Shown here in pieces: positions 1 to 8,484 of a DNA stretch of 49,460 nucleotides. Both the position numbers and the translations under genes were made by a program. Origin of the DNA: Marinosulfonomonas sp. (GTDB lineage: Bacteria; Pseudomonadota; Alphaproteobacteria; Rhodobacterales; Rhodobacteraceae); assembly GCA_026984915.1 (NCBI GenBank), contig JALSRG010000111.1, forward strand, positions 1 to 49,460, written 5' to 3'. Under the pieces are notes generated by a model. It did no database searches. It saw only the letters and a list, made by a program, of their open reading frames with translations, and had not been told where the DNA came from. Position 1 is the first letter of the stretch; the number at the start of each line of letters is the position of its first letter.

Positions 1-85
1 GCGCGGCGGTGGCGCAAAAGAAGATGTGCTGTTCCTGAATGAACTGCCTGTGACTGTCAGAAATTCCGGAAAACTGTTTGGCCAC
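1..85 (-). CDS. Partial gene, PPOX-class (pyridoxamine 5'-phosphate oxidase-like) flavoprotein, N-terminus only
   Basis: Reading the minus strand right after the glmS stop gives an open frame that starts with GTG (85-83) and runs off the window edge. The 28 visible residues begin VAKQFSGISDSHRQFI and continue into a hydrophobic IFFCATAA stretch. This resembles the N-terminus of small FMN-binding PPOX-family proteins, where a helix of the type 'HxxFIxxQHIFFVATA' opens the split barrel. A weak GGA lies about seven bases upstream, inside the glmS end. The position directly behind glmS suggests read-through transcription. No catalytic or FMN residues are visible in so short a piece, so the family call rests on recalled N-terminal similarity only. 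Confidence 0.5.
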   Translation of the reverse strand, partial: MAKQFSGISDSHRQFIQEQHIFFCATAA

Positions 86-1903
86 CTATTCCACCGTCAC
101 CGATTTGGCCAGATTGCGCGGCTGATCCACATCGGTGCCCTTGGCAATCGCCGTGTGATAGGCCAGCAATTGTGCCGGGATAGCATAGATGATCGGGGCG
201 ATCAGGGCCGGGGTTTCTGGCATGATCAGCCTTTCCCACATTCCCTCGCCGGCTTCCTTTGCCCCCTTTGCATCGCTGATCAGCAGCATTTTTCCGCCCC
301 GCGCCATCACTTCCTGCATGTTCGAGACGGTTTTCTCGAACAGGTCATCGCGCGGCGCCATGACAACAACCGGCACTTTTTCGTCAATCAGGGCAATCGG
401 CCCGTGCTTCAGTTCGCCTGACGCATAGCCCTCGGCGTGAATATAACTTATTTCCTTCAGTTTCAGCGCGCCTTCAAGTGCCAGGGGATACATCGTGCCA
501 CGCCCGAGGAACAACACATCCTGCGCTTTGGCAAGGCGTCTGGCGACCTCCTCGGTGGCCGGGCCTATGGTGAGTGCGTGGCTCAGCAGCCCGGGAAGAT
601 GACGCAGATCTTCCAGGTGGTTTGCGAGGGCCTTTTTGCTCAGATGGCCCCGCGCCTGCGCTGCGCGCAATGCCATCAACAGCAAGACGGTCAACTGACA
701 GGTGAATGCCTTGGTTGATGCAACGCCCACTTCGATTCCGGCCAGAATGGGCAGGGCTACGTCGCTCTCCCGGGCAATGGAGCTTTCCGGTACGTTGATG
801 ACGGATACGATCCGCGTGGCCTTGCCCGCGCAATAGCGCAGTGCTGCCAATGTATCGGCCGTTTCGCCGGACTGGCTGACAAAGATCGCCAGTGTCCGGT
901 CCGGGATCGGCGGTTCACGATAGCGAAACTCGCTTGCCACATCCACATCCACGGGGATGCCGGCGAGGCGTTCAAACCAGTATTTTGCCGTCAGGCAGGC
1001 ATAGTAGGCTGTGCCGCAGGCGACCATTGTAATACGGTCAAAAGATGTAAAATCAATAACTTCCGTGGTAATGTTGATGATGTTACCGCGTAGGTAGTAC
1101 CCCAGGGCCTCACCAACGACGGTTGGTTGTTCTGCGATCTCTTTTGCCATGAAATGCTTGTGCCCGGCTTTGTTTACCTGTGCGGCCCCAATCTCGATCA
1201 TGCGGATTTCGCGGTTGGCCGGGCGATTGTTCGCGTCAAAAATTTCAATGCTTTCACGGGTAATGATCGCCCGGTCGCCTTCTTCAAGATAGGTGATGCG
1301 GTTGGTGAGCGGGGCCAGTGCGATTGCGTCCGATCCCACGAACATCTCGCCATCGCCATGCCCGATTGCCAGCGGTGATCCTTTGCGGGCGGCGATCATC
1401 AGATCATCTTCGCCCTCAAAGAGAAAACACAGGGCAAATGCGCCTTCCAGTCTGGCGATCGTGCGTTCTGCCGCCTCGGAGGGGCTCGCTCCTTCCTGCA
1501 TGAAATATCTGGCCAGCAGGACCACGGTCTCGGTGTCGGTTTCTGTTTCAAACCTGATGCCTTTTGTTGCAAGTTCGTCACGCAGTTCCCGAAAGTTCTC
1601 GATGATACCATTGTGAACGACGGTCACCGGCCCGGCGCGATGCGGGTGCGCATTGGCCACGCTGGGGGCGCCATGTGTCGCCCAGCGCGTGTGGCCGATT
1701 CCGGCCTTGCCGGGCAAGGGATCGTGCACCAGAAGATCAGACAGGTTGACCAGTTTTCCAACGGCACGCCGCCGGTCAAGCTGCCCTTTGTTTATCGTCG
1801 CAATTCCTGCGCTGTCATAGCCGCGATATTCAAGCCGTTTCAGGGCTTCTACGATCAGTGGTGCAACTTCATGCCTCCCCAGTACCCCTACAATACCGCA
1901 CAT
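86..1903 (-). CDS. glmS: Glutamine--fructose-6-phosphate aminotransferase (isomerizing)
   Basis: Makes glucosamine-6-phosphate from fructose-6-phosphate and glutamine, the first step to UDP-GlcNAc for peptidoglycan and LPS. The start MCGIVGVLG places Cys1, the Ntn-hydrolase nucleophile, directly after the initiator Met. HTRWATHG and the downstream NAHPH belong to the glutaminase domain. Two SIS sugar-isomerase domains follow (VACGTAYYAC, SQSGETADT, then ALKLKEISYIHAEGYASGELKHG written here in part as EGYASGELKHG). The C-terminus DVDQPRNLAKSVTVE is typical of the family, and the length of 605 residues fits. Two ATGs stand in tandem (1906 and 1903). I chose the second because catalytic Cys must be residue 2 and because GAGG is then seven bases upstream. 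The glmU stop overlaps this start by one base, so the two are translationally coupled. Confidence 0.97.
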   Translation of the reverse strand: MCGIVGVLGRHEVAPLIVEALKRLEYRGYDSAGIATINKGQLDRRRAVGKLVNLSDLLVHDPLPGKAGIGHTRWATHGAPSVANAHPHRAGPVTVVHNGIIENFRELRDELATKGIRFETETDTETVVLLARYFMQEGASPSEAAERTIARLEGAFALCFLFEGEDDLMIAARKGSPLAIGHGDGEMFVGSDAIALAPLTNRITYLEEGDRAIITRESIEIFDANNRPANREIRMIEIGAAQVNKAGHKHFMAKEIAEQPTVVGEALGYYLRGNIINITTEVIDFTSFDRITMVACGTAYYACLTAKYWFERLAGIPVDVDVASEFRYREPPIPDRTLAIFVSQSGETADTLAALRYCAGKATRIVSVINVPESSIARESDVALPILAGIEVGVASTKAFTCQLTVLLLMALRAAQARGHLSKKALANHLEDLRHLPGLLSHALTIGPATEEVARRLAKAQDVLFLGRGTMYPLALEGALKLKEISYIHAEGYASGELKHGPIALIDEKVPVVVMAPRDDLFEKTVSNMQEVMARGGKMLLISDAKGAKEAGEGMWERLIMPETPALIAPIIYAIPAQLLAYHTAIAKGTDVDQPRNLAKSVTVE

Positions 1904-3261
1904 CATTTCACCTCTTTATCGCGTCTGGCCTTGGCAGACTTTAACTTTTCAAACAATTTGCGCGCCAACCCCGGTTTTATCTCCTGGCGCGCGCGGGCCA
2001 CGGCCAGGGCCCCGTCAGGAACATTTTTCGTTATCACGGAACCACTCGCGGTCAGGGCTTCATCCCCGACAGAAACAGGTGCCACCAGCATGGTATTGGA
2101 GCCGATGAAGGCGCGGGCACCTATGGTGGTGCGGTGTTTCATGACGCCATCATAATTGCAGGTAATCGTGCCGGCGCCGATATTGGCGGCTTCGCCGATC
2201 GTCGCATCGCCGATATAGGAGAGATGGCTTACTTTTGCGCCTTCGGCAATTTGTGCGTTCTTGACCTCGACAAAGTTGCCCACTTTTACCTTTTCGGCAA
2301 GTTCGGCGCCGGGGCGTAGGCGGGCAAAAGGGCCGACAGTGGCGCCACGCGAGATATGGCAGCCTTCCAGATGGCAAAAGGCGCGGATGGTCGCGCCTGA
2401 TTCAACTGTCACCCCGGGCCCAAAGAACACGTTTGGTTCAATGACCGTGTCCCGTCCGACATGGGTATCCAGCGCAAAGAATACCGTTTCGGGGGCGATC
2501 AGGGTCACACCCTTTTCAAGGGCAGCCAGGCGTTTGGATTGCTGGAAAAGCGTTTCGGCGCGCGCAAGCTCGGTCCGGGTATTGATGCCCAGGGTCTCGG
2601 CCTCGTCGCAGGTGACCGCACCGGCAGAAAGCCCGTGTTCCCGGGCAAGGGCCACAACATCCGTCAGGTAGTATTCACCGCTTGCATTGTTGTTATCAAG
2701 CTTTTCCAGCAACGGCATAAGCGCTGTTGCACCTGCTATTATTACCCCGCTATTACAAAGGTTTATCGCCCTCTCTTCATCCGAGGCATCTTTTGCCTCG
2801 ACGATCCTGACCAGTTGGTCGCCGGACATGACCAGGCGCCCGTAGCGCCCCGGCTCGCGGGCGTTGAACCCGAGCACCACAATATCATGGCCGCCGGCGC
2901 GCGCGGCCTGCATGCGGGTAATCGTTTCCGGGCGGATAAAAGGTGTGTCGCCATAGAGCACCAGAATGTCACCGGCAAACCCGGCAAGGGCATTTGCAGC
3001 CTGCGCAACCGCGTGGCCGGTTCCCAGCTGTTCCTGCTGGTGGGCAAATTCGATATTCGGATTTTGTGCCTGTGCGGCTTCGATGACCTCTTTGGCGCCC
3101 CGCCCGGTGACCACCACGGTTTTTTCGGGCGAAACGGCAGCCCCGGCCGCCAGCGAATGGGCCAGCAGGGGAACACCGCCGAGCGGATGCAAGACCTTTG
3201 GCAGATCCGAATTCATCCGGGTTCCCTGGCCGGCGGCTAAAATGATAAGGGCTGTTGGCAT
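1903..3261 (-). CDS. glmU: Bifunctional UDP-N-acetylglucosamine pyrophosphorylase / glucosamine-1-phosphate N-acetyltransferase
   Basis: Catalyses the last two steps to UDP-GlcNAc in the cytoplasm. The N-terminal pyrophosphorylase domain shows LAAGQGTRMNSDLPKVLHPL (nucleotide and metal site) and LYGDTPFI near residue 100. The C-terminal half (about residue 230 on) is a left-handed beta-helix with repeating hexapeptides, and the acetyl-CoA region shows TCNYDGVMKHRTTIGARAF. The length of 452 residues matches the family. An upstream in-frame codon at 3321 would add 20 unrelated residues. The ATG at 3261 is chosen because MPTALIILAAG is the conserved start. It is co-transcribed with glmS and divergent from gph. 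Confidence 0.96.
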   Translation of the reverse strand: MPTALIILAAGQGTRMNSDLPKVLHPLGGVPLLAHSLAAGAAVSPEKTVVVTGRGAKEVIEAAQAQNPNIEFAHQQEQLGTGHAVAQAANALAGFAGDILVLYGDTPFIRPETITRMQAARAGGHDIVVLGFNAREPGRYGRLVMSGDQLVRIVEAKDASDEERAINLCNSGVIIAGATALMPLLEKLDNNNASGEYYLTDVVALAREHGLSAGAVTCDEAETLGINTRTELARAETLFQQSKRLAALEKGVTLIAPETVFFALDTHVGRDTVIEPNVFFGPGVTVESGATIRAFCHLEGCHISRGATVGPFARLRPGAELAEKVKVGNFVEVKNAQIAEGAKVSHLSYIGDATIGEAANIGAGTITCNYDGVMKHRTTIGARAFIGSNTMLVAPVSVGDEALTASGSVITKNVPDGALAVARARQEIKPGLARKLFEKLKSAKARRDKEVK

Positions 3262-3389
3262 GATACTGCTCTGCTTCTTTAACGTTACGGCCCGTTGTAT
3301 CGCGCCGTTTGCACAGGGCAAGGGCGTAGTCTATCACTTTGGTTTTCGCAACATTACAATGACAGCGGGAAATCGCCAAAGGAGTAGTG
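3262..3389. promoter_or_regulatory. Divergent glmU / gph promoter region
   Basis: This 128-base gap separates the glmU start (minus) from the gph start (plus), so it must hold both promoters. For gph the best -10 is TACAAT at 3355-3360, 30 bases before the ATG, with no good -35. For glmU the minus strand shows TTGCCC, a 16-base gap and TACAAC. The assignments are by eye against the sigma-70 consensus only. Confidence 0.4.
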
Positions 3390-4112
3390 ATGAGAACAGT
3401 TGTTTTTGATCTGGACGGCACGTTGGCTGATACGAGCGGTGATCTGATCTGTGCCGCAAACGCCTGTTTTCAGGCGCTTGGGGCTGCGGATGTGCTGGAT
3501 CATGAGGCCGATCGCGCCACGGCTTTTCGCGGTGGGCGCGCCATGCTCCGGCTGGGGTTTGAGCGGCTGAACGGGCAGGTGGACGAAACCGAGATTGACG
3601 AACATTTTCCGCACTTGTTAGAATTTTATGGAAATAATATCGACCGCTTTACAAAGGTTTACCCTGGTGTTGAGGTGGCATTGGAACAACTGGCACAGGA
3701 TGGATATGGCTTGGGCGTATGCACCAACAAGCCCGAAGGGCTGGCCGAAACACTGTTGCAACGGCTCGGCCTGAGGCCGTTTTTCGGGGCTTTGGTCGGG
3801 GCGGACACGCTGCCGGTTCGCAAGCCGGACCCGGCGCCGCTGTTCGAGGCGGTCGGCAGGTTGGGGGGGCGTCCGGGGCAAAGCCTTCTTGTCGGTGACA
3901 CCATGACAGACCGTGATTGCGCCAGGGCGGCAAATATTCCCTGTGTGCTGGTCACATTCGGCCCCAATGGCCGTTCTGTGGCGAAATTGTCTCCGGATGC
4001 GCTACTGAATGGTTTTGACGAATTGCCGGATCTGGTGCCCGCAGTGCTGGCCCAGGCCGCGCAAACCCCGGCAGCCAGACCGGAAAACAGACAGGAAACC
4101 GGCAATGTGTGA
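3390..4112 (+). CDS. gph: Phosphoglycolate phosphatase (HAD superfamily)
   Basis: Dephosphorylates 2-phosphoglycolate to glycolate. The HAD motifs are complete: motif I FDLDGTLADTSGDL at residues 6-19 with the Asp nucleophile and the D+2 acid, motif II CTNKPEG near 113, motif III KPDPAPL, and motif IV VGDTMTDRDCARAA near 170. The cap domain lies between motifs I and II, as in the Gph/PGP subfamily. The length of 240 residues is slightly longer than usual because of a C-terminal Ala/Pro/Gln-rich tail. A GTG lies directly upstream, but the ATG at 3390 is better spaced from AAAGGAG (3378-3384). The 3' end overlaps the next gene by eight bases. Other HAD sugar-phosphate substrates cannot be excluded. 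Confidence 0.88.
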   Translation: MRTVVFDLDGTLADTSGDLICAANACFQALGAADVLDHEADRATAFRGGRAMLRLGFERLNGQVDETEIDEHFPHLLEFYGNNIDRFTKVYPGVEVALEQLAQDGYGLGVCTNKPEGLAETLLQRLGLRPFFGALVGADTLPVRKPDPAPLFEAVGRLGGRPGQSLLVGDTMTDRDCARAANIPCVLVTFGPNGRSVAKLSPDALLNGFDELPDLVPAVLAQAAQTPAARPENRQETGNV

Positions 4113-5307
4113 GGTATTCAAGGGCAGTTTCACCCAGCAGGAACCGATTTGCGAGGCGGGGATCAAGGCCGCCGTTGAGGTCATGCGCCATGGGCGGCTA
4201 CACCGCTACAATATTGCCGAAGGCGAAATCGCAGAGACCGCCCGGCTTGAGCAGGAATTCGCAGCCTTCATGGGGACAGATTATTGCCTGGCGGTTGCCT
4301 CGGGCGGATACGCGATTGCGCTTGCGCTTCGGGCTGTCGGGGTAAAGGCGGGGGACAGGGTTCTGACAAATGCCTTCACGCTCGCCCCTGTGCCCGGTGC
4401 AATAGCGAGCCTTGGCGCCATACCGGTTTTCGTAGAAGTCACGCAAGACCTGACGATTGATCTGGACGATCTGGCCGCCCGGTCAGATCAGGCAAAGGTG
4501 TTGCTTCTCAGTCATATGCGCGGCCACATTTGCGATATGGATCGCCTGATGGAGATTTGCGATGCGGCCGGGGTTGTTGTGGTCGAGGACTGCGCCCACA
4601 CCATGGGTGCCCGCTGGCGCGGTGTCCTCTCGGGGCGGCACGGGGCGGTGGCCTGCTACTCGACCCAGACCTACAAACACATCAACTCTGGCGAAGGCGG
4701 GCTGCTTATTTCTGATGATGCGGCCCTGATGGCGCGGGCCATCATGATGTCGGGGTCTTATATGTTGTTCGCGCGCCATACCGCCGCCCCGCCGCCGCAG
4801 GAATTTGACTCGATAAAATATGAAATGCCCAACATATCCGGGCGGATGGATAATCTGCGGGCTGCGATCTTGCGGCCACAACTGGCCAGGCTTGCCCAGC
4901 AATGCGCCGCCTGGAATGAACGCTACCGCACGGTTGAGAAGGGCCTGCAATCGACGCCGGGGCTGACGGTCATCTCCCGGCCGCGCGAAGAGGAATTTGT
5001 CGGTTCCTCAATCCAGTTTCTGCTGCTTGACTGGACGGATGCGGCGATTGCCGGCCTGCTGGATCGTTGTGCCGCCCGCGGGGTGGAGTTGAAATGGTTC
5101 GGTGGCGCCGAGCCGGCGGGTTTCACCTCGCGTTATGACAGTTGGCGCTATGCCCCAAGCCAATCCCTGCCACAGAGCGACCGTATCCTGCGCGCCATTG
5201 TCGACATGCGCCTGCCGCTGACTTTCAGCCTCGAAGACTGCGCCCAGATTGCCCGGATCATCCGGGCCGAGGTCGGGGCCGTCTGGCAGTCTCCGGGTGT
5301 GGCATAG
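4105..5307 (+). CDS. DegT/DnrJ/EryC1/StrS-family PLP-dependent aminotransferase
   Basis: Fold-type I aminotransferase of the sugar-aminotransferase group. Residues 62-70 (LAVASGGYA) form the cofactor phosphate region. D162 in VVVVEDCAHTMGA is the Asp that pairs with the pyridine nitrogen, and K191 in STQTYKHINSGEGG is the expected Schiff-base lysine. The usual family substrates are nucleotide-linked keto-sugars, but no other sugar-modification gene is nearby, so the substrate is unknown. The reading frame is open further upstream (to 4009), but that part reads across gph. The ATG at 4105 has AGGAAA upstream and is translationally coupled to gph by an eight-base overlap. The length of 400 residues is normal for the family. 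Confidence 0.85.
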   Translation: MCEVFKGSFTQQEPICEAGIKAAVEVMRHGRLHRYNIAEGEIAETARLEQEFAAFMGTDYCLAVASGGYAIALALRAVGVKAGDRVLTNAFTLAPVPGAIASLGAIPVFVEVTQDLTIDLDDLAARSDQAKVLLLSHMRGHICDMDRLMEICDAAGVVVVEDCAHTMGARWRGVLSGRHGAVACYSTQTYKHINSGEGGLLISDDAALMARAIMMSGSYMLFARHTAAPPPQEFDSIKYEMPNISGRMDNLRAAILRPQLARLAQQCAAWNERYRTVEKGLQSTPGLTVISRPREEEFVGSSIQFLLLDWTDAAIAGLLDRCAARGVELKWFGGAEPAGFTSRYDSWRYAPSQSLPQSDRILRAIVDMRLPLTFSLEDCAQIARIIRAEVGAVWQSPGVA

Positions 5308-5861
5308 CTTTGCTGTTCAGCGGTGACGGCAGTCACTTTCGGACGCAATAAAGTGAACCTCTGTTAAATCAGCCCACTGCCCACGGGGTTGTCCCTGCCC
5401 AACGGTATGCAGCAACCCTTTGTGCATGTGAATTTTTACGGCAATATCCGTGTGCGCGGTGACCGGTTTCTGAGCGGTTCCTGACGGGACATGCCCGCAT
5501 GGCGGCTGCCGGTGGCTTGCCCGCGCCTGCCGCCACGCGGAAAACCCCCGAAACCGGTTCACAAAACCGGCATTTTTCCTTCACGCCGACGCACACAGGT
5601 TTGCACAAGTTTTGACCCTGCGACGGGATTTTCGCGGTTAGTCTGATCCTTGCAGCCCAAGGAAAGGGCTGAAAACCAGTGTGGACCCAATGTTGCAAAG
5701 CTGCCCTTTTTCGGTGTGAACCCCTCGTGGCAGATGAATTCCTTGGGCGCCATTTCGCGGCAAGAGGCGGTGAAGGTGCAACTGCCGCTTGCCTGCGGCG
5801 GGTCCCGGATGTGGTCCGGGGCCCGAACATATCCGGGCTGCTGCAAGCCCTGGTCAGGCTG
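5308..5861. other. 554-base stretch without a convincing gene
   Basis: Open frames exist on both strands, but none has a good Shine-Dalgarno, a familiar motif or normal codon usage, and the predicted peptides are Cys/Trp/Pro-rich. Structure is present. CCGGTT (5554-5559) pairs with AACCGG (5565-5570) and is followed by CATTTTTCC, which could be a weak rightward terminator for the DegT operon. AGCCC (5654-5658) pairs with GGGCT (5666-5670). GGGCT/AGCCC also occurs just past the permease stop on the minus strand. I see no tRNA, no B12-box and no recognised RNA family. Confidence 0.55.
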
Positions 5862-7178
5862 TTAATCCCGGACCGGGCGCGATCGCATATGCGCCTGCCG
5901 GGCAAAGAGAAGGGCCGCGATCGTCAGCACGACATAAAGCCCGCCGATAAAGGCCATCTGGGCAGGATCATGCTGATATTCGTACCAGAAGATAATGATG
6001 GTTCCGGTTGCCAGTGTTCCCATCGACAGCCAGGTCATCAGCACATGTGATTCGGTTTTTTCGCGCAGACGGTAGTTGGCGACCGCCATCAGGAACGACA
6101 CGACAAGAAAGGTGATCGACCCGAATTCAAGGATCATGCGCAAGCCCCCGATCAGGATCAGCAGCGATGCCGTCGTGGCCATGGTCAGGATGGCGTGCAC
6201 CGGGATCATGCCGCGGCGCTGGTCCAGAAAACGGGGAAAATAGCCGTCATCGGCGATTTTCGCCATTTGCCGCGAGGCCCCGAAAAGCGTGCCGGAAATT
6301 GCGCTCATCGTGGCCAGAACCGCCCCCAGAACCACGGCGCGCCCGCCCCAGACCCCCAGCACGTCGGCCGCGCCGGCGGCCAGGGCATATTCCTTGTTCT
6401 TTATGATGTCCTGAAAGGGAATGGCCAGCACGGCCCCGAGTGCCACGACCACATAGATGAAGGCCACCAGCGCCACCGCGGTATAGATCGCCCTGGGCAT
6501 ATTGCGCTTGGGGCTTTCCATTTCTTTCACGGCGTTGATCACCAGTTGAAAGCCTTCGTAAGCGACAAAGGTGATAGAGGCGACGGTAAGCAGCCCCATG
6601 AAGCTCAGCGGCGGGCTATCCTTGGCAAGCTGGGGCAGCGTCGCATCGGCATTGGCCCAGAGAATTGCGGAAATGGTCAGCAGGATCAGCACCTTGACGT
6701 AAACCATGACGTCCTCGATATGGCCCATGCCCTTGACGCTCCAGACATTGATCAGGGCAAAAACCCAGATCACCGCCCAGGAAACCACTTTTCGGGCCCA
6801 TTCGCTATCTGCCCAATCCGTGGCGCTGAGCGCATAGGAACTGAAGGTATAGGCATAGAGCGCAAGCGTCGAGATGTAGCCGAAAATCGTCCACCAGCCC
6901 ACCGCCGAGGCTGCATGGCGCGCCTCGGGAAAGCTGCGTTTGAAAAAGGAATAGGTGGCGCCTTCGTCCATGAAATATTTGCCAAGCTGTACATAGGAAT
7001 AGGCCGCAAGCGCAGCCACCCCGCCGCCAAGCCCGATCGCCAGGGGCGACCAAACACCAACCATCGAAACAGATATGCCAAGCACGGTAAAAATACCGCC
7101 GCCGATCATGCCACCAACCGCAATGGCCACAAGTTCTTTCAGCCCCAGCGGTTTTTCTGTCTTTTTGCTCTGCGGCAT
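5862..7178 (-). CDS. APC-superfamily amino acid permease
   Basis: Inner-membrane secondary transporter, probably for amino acids or related amines. The N-terminus after MPQSKKTEKPLG has the APC signature in the first helix, IAVGGMIGGGIF, where the unwound glycines bind the substrate backbone. About 12 hydrophobic segments follow across 438 residues. VAYEGFQLVINAVKEM near the middle is the conserved helix-6 region (F-x-A/G-x-E-G-F in the family). The frame extends upstream to 7451, but the ATG at 7178 has AAAGGA eight bases before it and starts at the conserved N-terminus. It is divergent from the leucine operon across the ivd operator, so it may supply substrate for that pathway. The substrate cannot be read from sequence. 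Confidence 0.82.
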   Translation of the reverse strand: MPQSKKTEKPLGLKELVAIAVGGMIGGGIFTVLGISVSMVGVWSPLAIGLGGGVAALAAYSYVQLGKYFMDEGATYSFFKRSFPEARHAASAVGWWTIFGYISTLALYAYTFSSYALSATDWADSEWARKVVSWAVIWVFALINVWSVKGMGHIEDVMVYVKVLILLTISAILWANADATLPQLAKDSPPLSFMGLLTVASITFVAYEGFQLVINAVKEMESPKRNMPRAIYTAVALVAFIYVVVALGAVLAIPFQDIIKNKEYALAAGAADVLGVWGGRAVVLGAVLATMSAISGTLFGASRQMAKIADDGYFPRFLDQRRGMIPVHAILTMATTASLLILIGGLRMILEFGSITFLVVSFLMAVANYRLREKTESHVLMTWLSMGTLATGTIIIFWYEYQHDPAQMAFIGGLYVVLTIAALLFARQAHMRSRPVRD

Positions 7179-7249
7179 ATGAATTGTCCTTTTATTCAAG
7201 CGTAACAAATGGCGGTACGTCATTGGCTTTGCAACCCCTCGCAGAATCA

Positions 7250-7279
7250 TTGACGTTTTACCCGCCAGCGGGTTATTTA
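7250..7279 (+). promoter_or_regulatory. Candidate promoter of the ivd (leucine degradation) operon
   Basis: TTGACG at 7250-7255 is a good -35 hexamer. With an 18-base gap, TATTTA at 7274-7279 is a fair -10, and the ivd ATG is about 40 bases on. The -10 runs into the perfect inverted repeat at 7276-7299, as expected if a repressor blocks polymerase there. A small CCCGC/GCGGG inverted repeat sits in the spacer. The hexamers were judged by eye. Confidence 0.45.
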
Positions 7280-7299
7280 TTGAACACTCGTTCAATAAA
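7276..7299. promoter_or_regulatory. Perfect 10-4-10 inverted repeat, probable repressor operator
   Basis: TTTATTGAAC (7276-7285) and GTTCAATAAA (7290-7299) are exact reverse complements separated by ACTC. It starts 45 bases and ends 21 bases before the ivd start and overlaps the presumed -10. Size and symmetry fit a dimeric TetR-family site, and TetR-type regulators such as PsrA and LiuQ are known for fatty-acid and branched-chain acyl-CoA genes. No regulator gene is present in the window. A site here could also control the divergent permease. Confidence 0.72.
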
Positions 7300-7320
7300 A
7301 TAGCCACAGGAGAATTGGCC

Positions 7321-8484
7321 ATGTTCAACGCGGTAATGAATTTTGATCTGGGTGAGGATGTGAATGCGATGCGCGACATGGTGCATCGCTTTGCCCAGGA
7401 CCGGATCAAGCCGATTGCCGCCGAGGTGGACCAAAAGAACGAATTCCCCAATGATTTGTGGCGCGAGTTTGGCGAAATGGGCCTGCTGGGGGTGACGACG
7501 CCGGAAGAATATGGCGGGGCGGATATGTCTTACCTCGCGCATGTTGTGGCGGTCGAGGAAATCGCACGGGCGTCGGCCTCGGTGGCGCTGTCTTATGGCG
7601 CGCATTCCAATCTCTGTGTGAACCAGATCAAGCGCAACGGTACGCAAGAGCAGAAGATGAAATACCTGCCCAGGCTGATCTCGGGCGAACATGTCGGCGC
7701 ATTGGCGATGAGCGAGGCAGGGGCCGGCTCGGACGTGGTTTCGATGAAGCTGAAGGCGGAAAAGAAGAACGGCTATTACACCCTGTCGGGCACCAAATAC
7801 TGGATCACAAACGGGCCGGATGCCGATATCATCGTGGTTTACGCCAAGACCGATCCCGAGGCCGGCGCGCGCGGCATCACGGCGTTTATTGTGGAAACCG
7901 GTGTGAAAGGCTTTTCCACCAGCCCGCATTTCGACAAGCTGGGGATGCGCGGCTCCAACACCGCCGAGCTGATCTTTGAGGATGTCGAGGTGCCGTTTGA
8001 AAACGTGCTTGGCGAGGAAGGGCGCGGCGTGGCCGTGCTGATGTCCGGTCTGGATTATGAACGGGTGGTTTTGTCGGGTATCGGCACCGGCATCATGGCC
8101 GCCTGTATGGACGAGGTGATGCCCTATATCGCCGAGCGCAAGCAGTTCGGACAACCGATCGGCAATTTCCAACTGATGCAGGCCAAGGTGGCCGATATGT
8201 ATACGGCGATGAACTCGGCCCGCGCCTATACCTACGAGGTGGCCAAGGCCTGTGATCGTGGCGAGGTCACGCGACAGGATGCGGCGGCCTGTGTGCTTTA
8301 TGCTTCCGAACAGGCAATGGTGCAGGCGCATCAGGCGGTGCAGGCAATGGGCGGTACAGGGTATATGAACGAAAGCACGGTTTCACGCCTGATGCGCGAC
8401 GCAAAACTGATGGAGATTGGCGCAGGAACCAGTGAAATCCGCCGGATGCTGATCGGGCGGGAACTGATGGGAGCGATGAAGTGA
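7321..8484 (+). CDS. ivd: Isovaleryl-CoA dehydrogenase
   Basis: FAD-dependent acyl-CoA dehydrogenase converting isovaleryl-CoA to 3-methylcrotonyl-CoA, the first committed step of leucine breakdown after transamination and decarboxylation. Family motifs include [16 protein letters not shown] near 127-142 and WITNGPDAD near 161-169. E247 in [10 protein letters not shown] occupies the catalytic-base position used by isovaleryl-CoA dehydrogenases, while the position that carries Glu in medium-chain enzymes is Gly in [10 protein letters not shown]. This distinguishes it from general acyl-CoA dehydrogenases, and the neighbouring mcc genes agree. The frame opens two codons earlier with TTG, but the ATG at 7321 has AGGAG eight bases upstream. 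The length of 387 residues is normal. It is the first gene of a ten-gene operon. Confidence 0.94.
   Translation: MFNAVMNFDLGEDVNAMRDMVHRFAQDRIKPIAAEVDQKNEFPNDLWREFGEMGLLGVTTPEEYGGADMSYLAHVVAVEEIARASASVALSYGAHSNLCVNQIKRNGTQEQKMKYLPRLISGEHVGALAMSEAGAGSDVVSMKLKAEKKNGYYTLSGTKYWITNGPDADIIVVYAKTDPEAGARGITAFIVETGVKGFSTSPHFDKLGMRGSNTAELIFEDVEVPFENVLGEEGRGVAVLMSGLDYERVVLSGIGTGIMAACMDEVMPYIAERKQFGQPIGNFQLMQAKVADMYTAMNSARAYTYEVAKACDRGEVTRQDAAACVLYASEQAMVQAHQAVQAMGGTGYMNESTVSRLMRDAKLMEIGAGTSEIRRMLIGRELMGAMK

Noticed and set aside
5308-5861. Cobalamin riboswitch or RNase P RNA in the gap
   Set aside because: The B12-box consensus is absent, and the AGGAAAG lacks the rest of the RNase P core. No downstream gene fits a riboswitch.
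5650-5865. 71-codon plus-strand frame in the gene-poor gap
   Set aside because: No Shine-Dalgarno, Cys/Trp/Pro-rich composition and a second frame of equal length over the same bases. Kept only as a finding about the region.
7273-8331. 352-codon minus-strand frame opposite ivd
   Set aside because: Shadow of ivd. It would also run through the operator, and it shows no family similarity.
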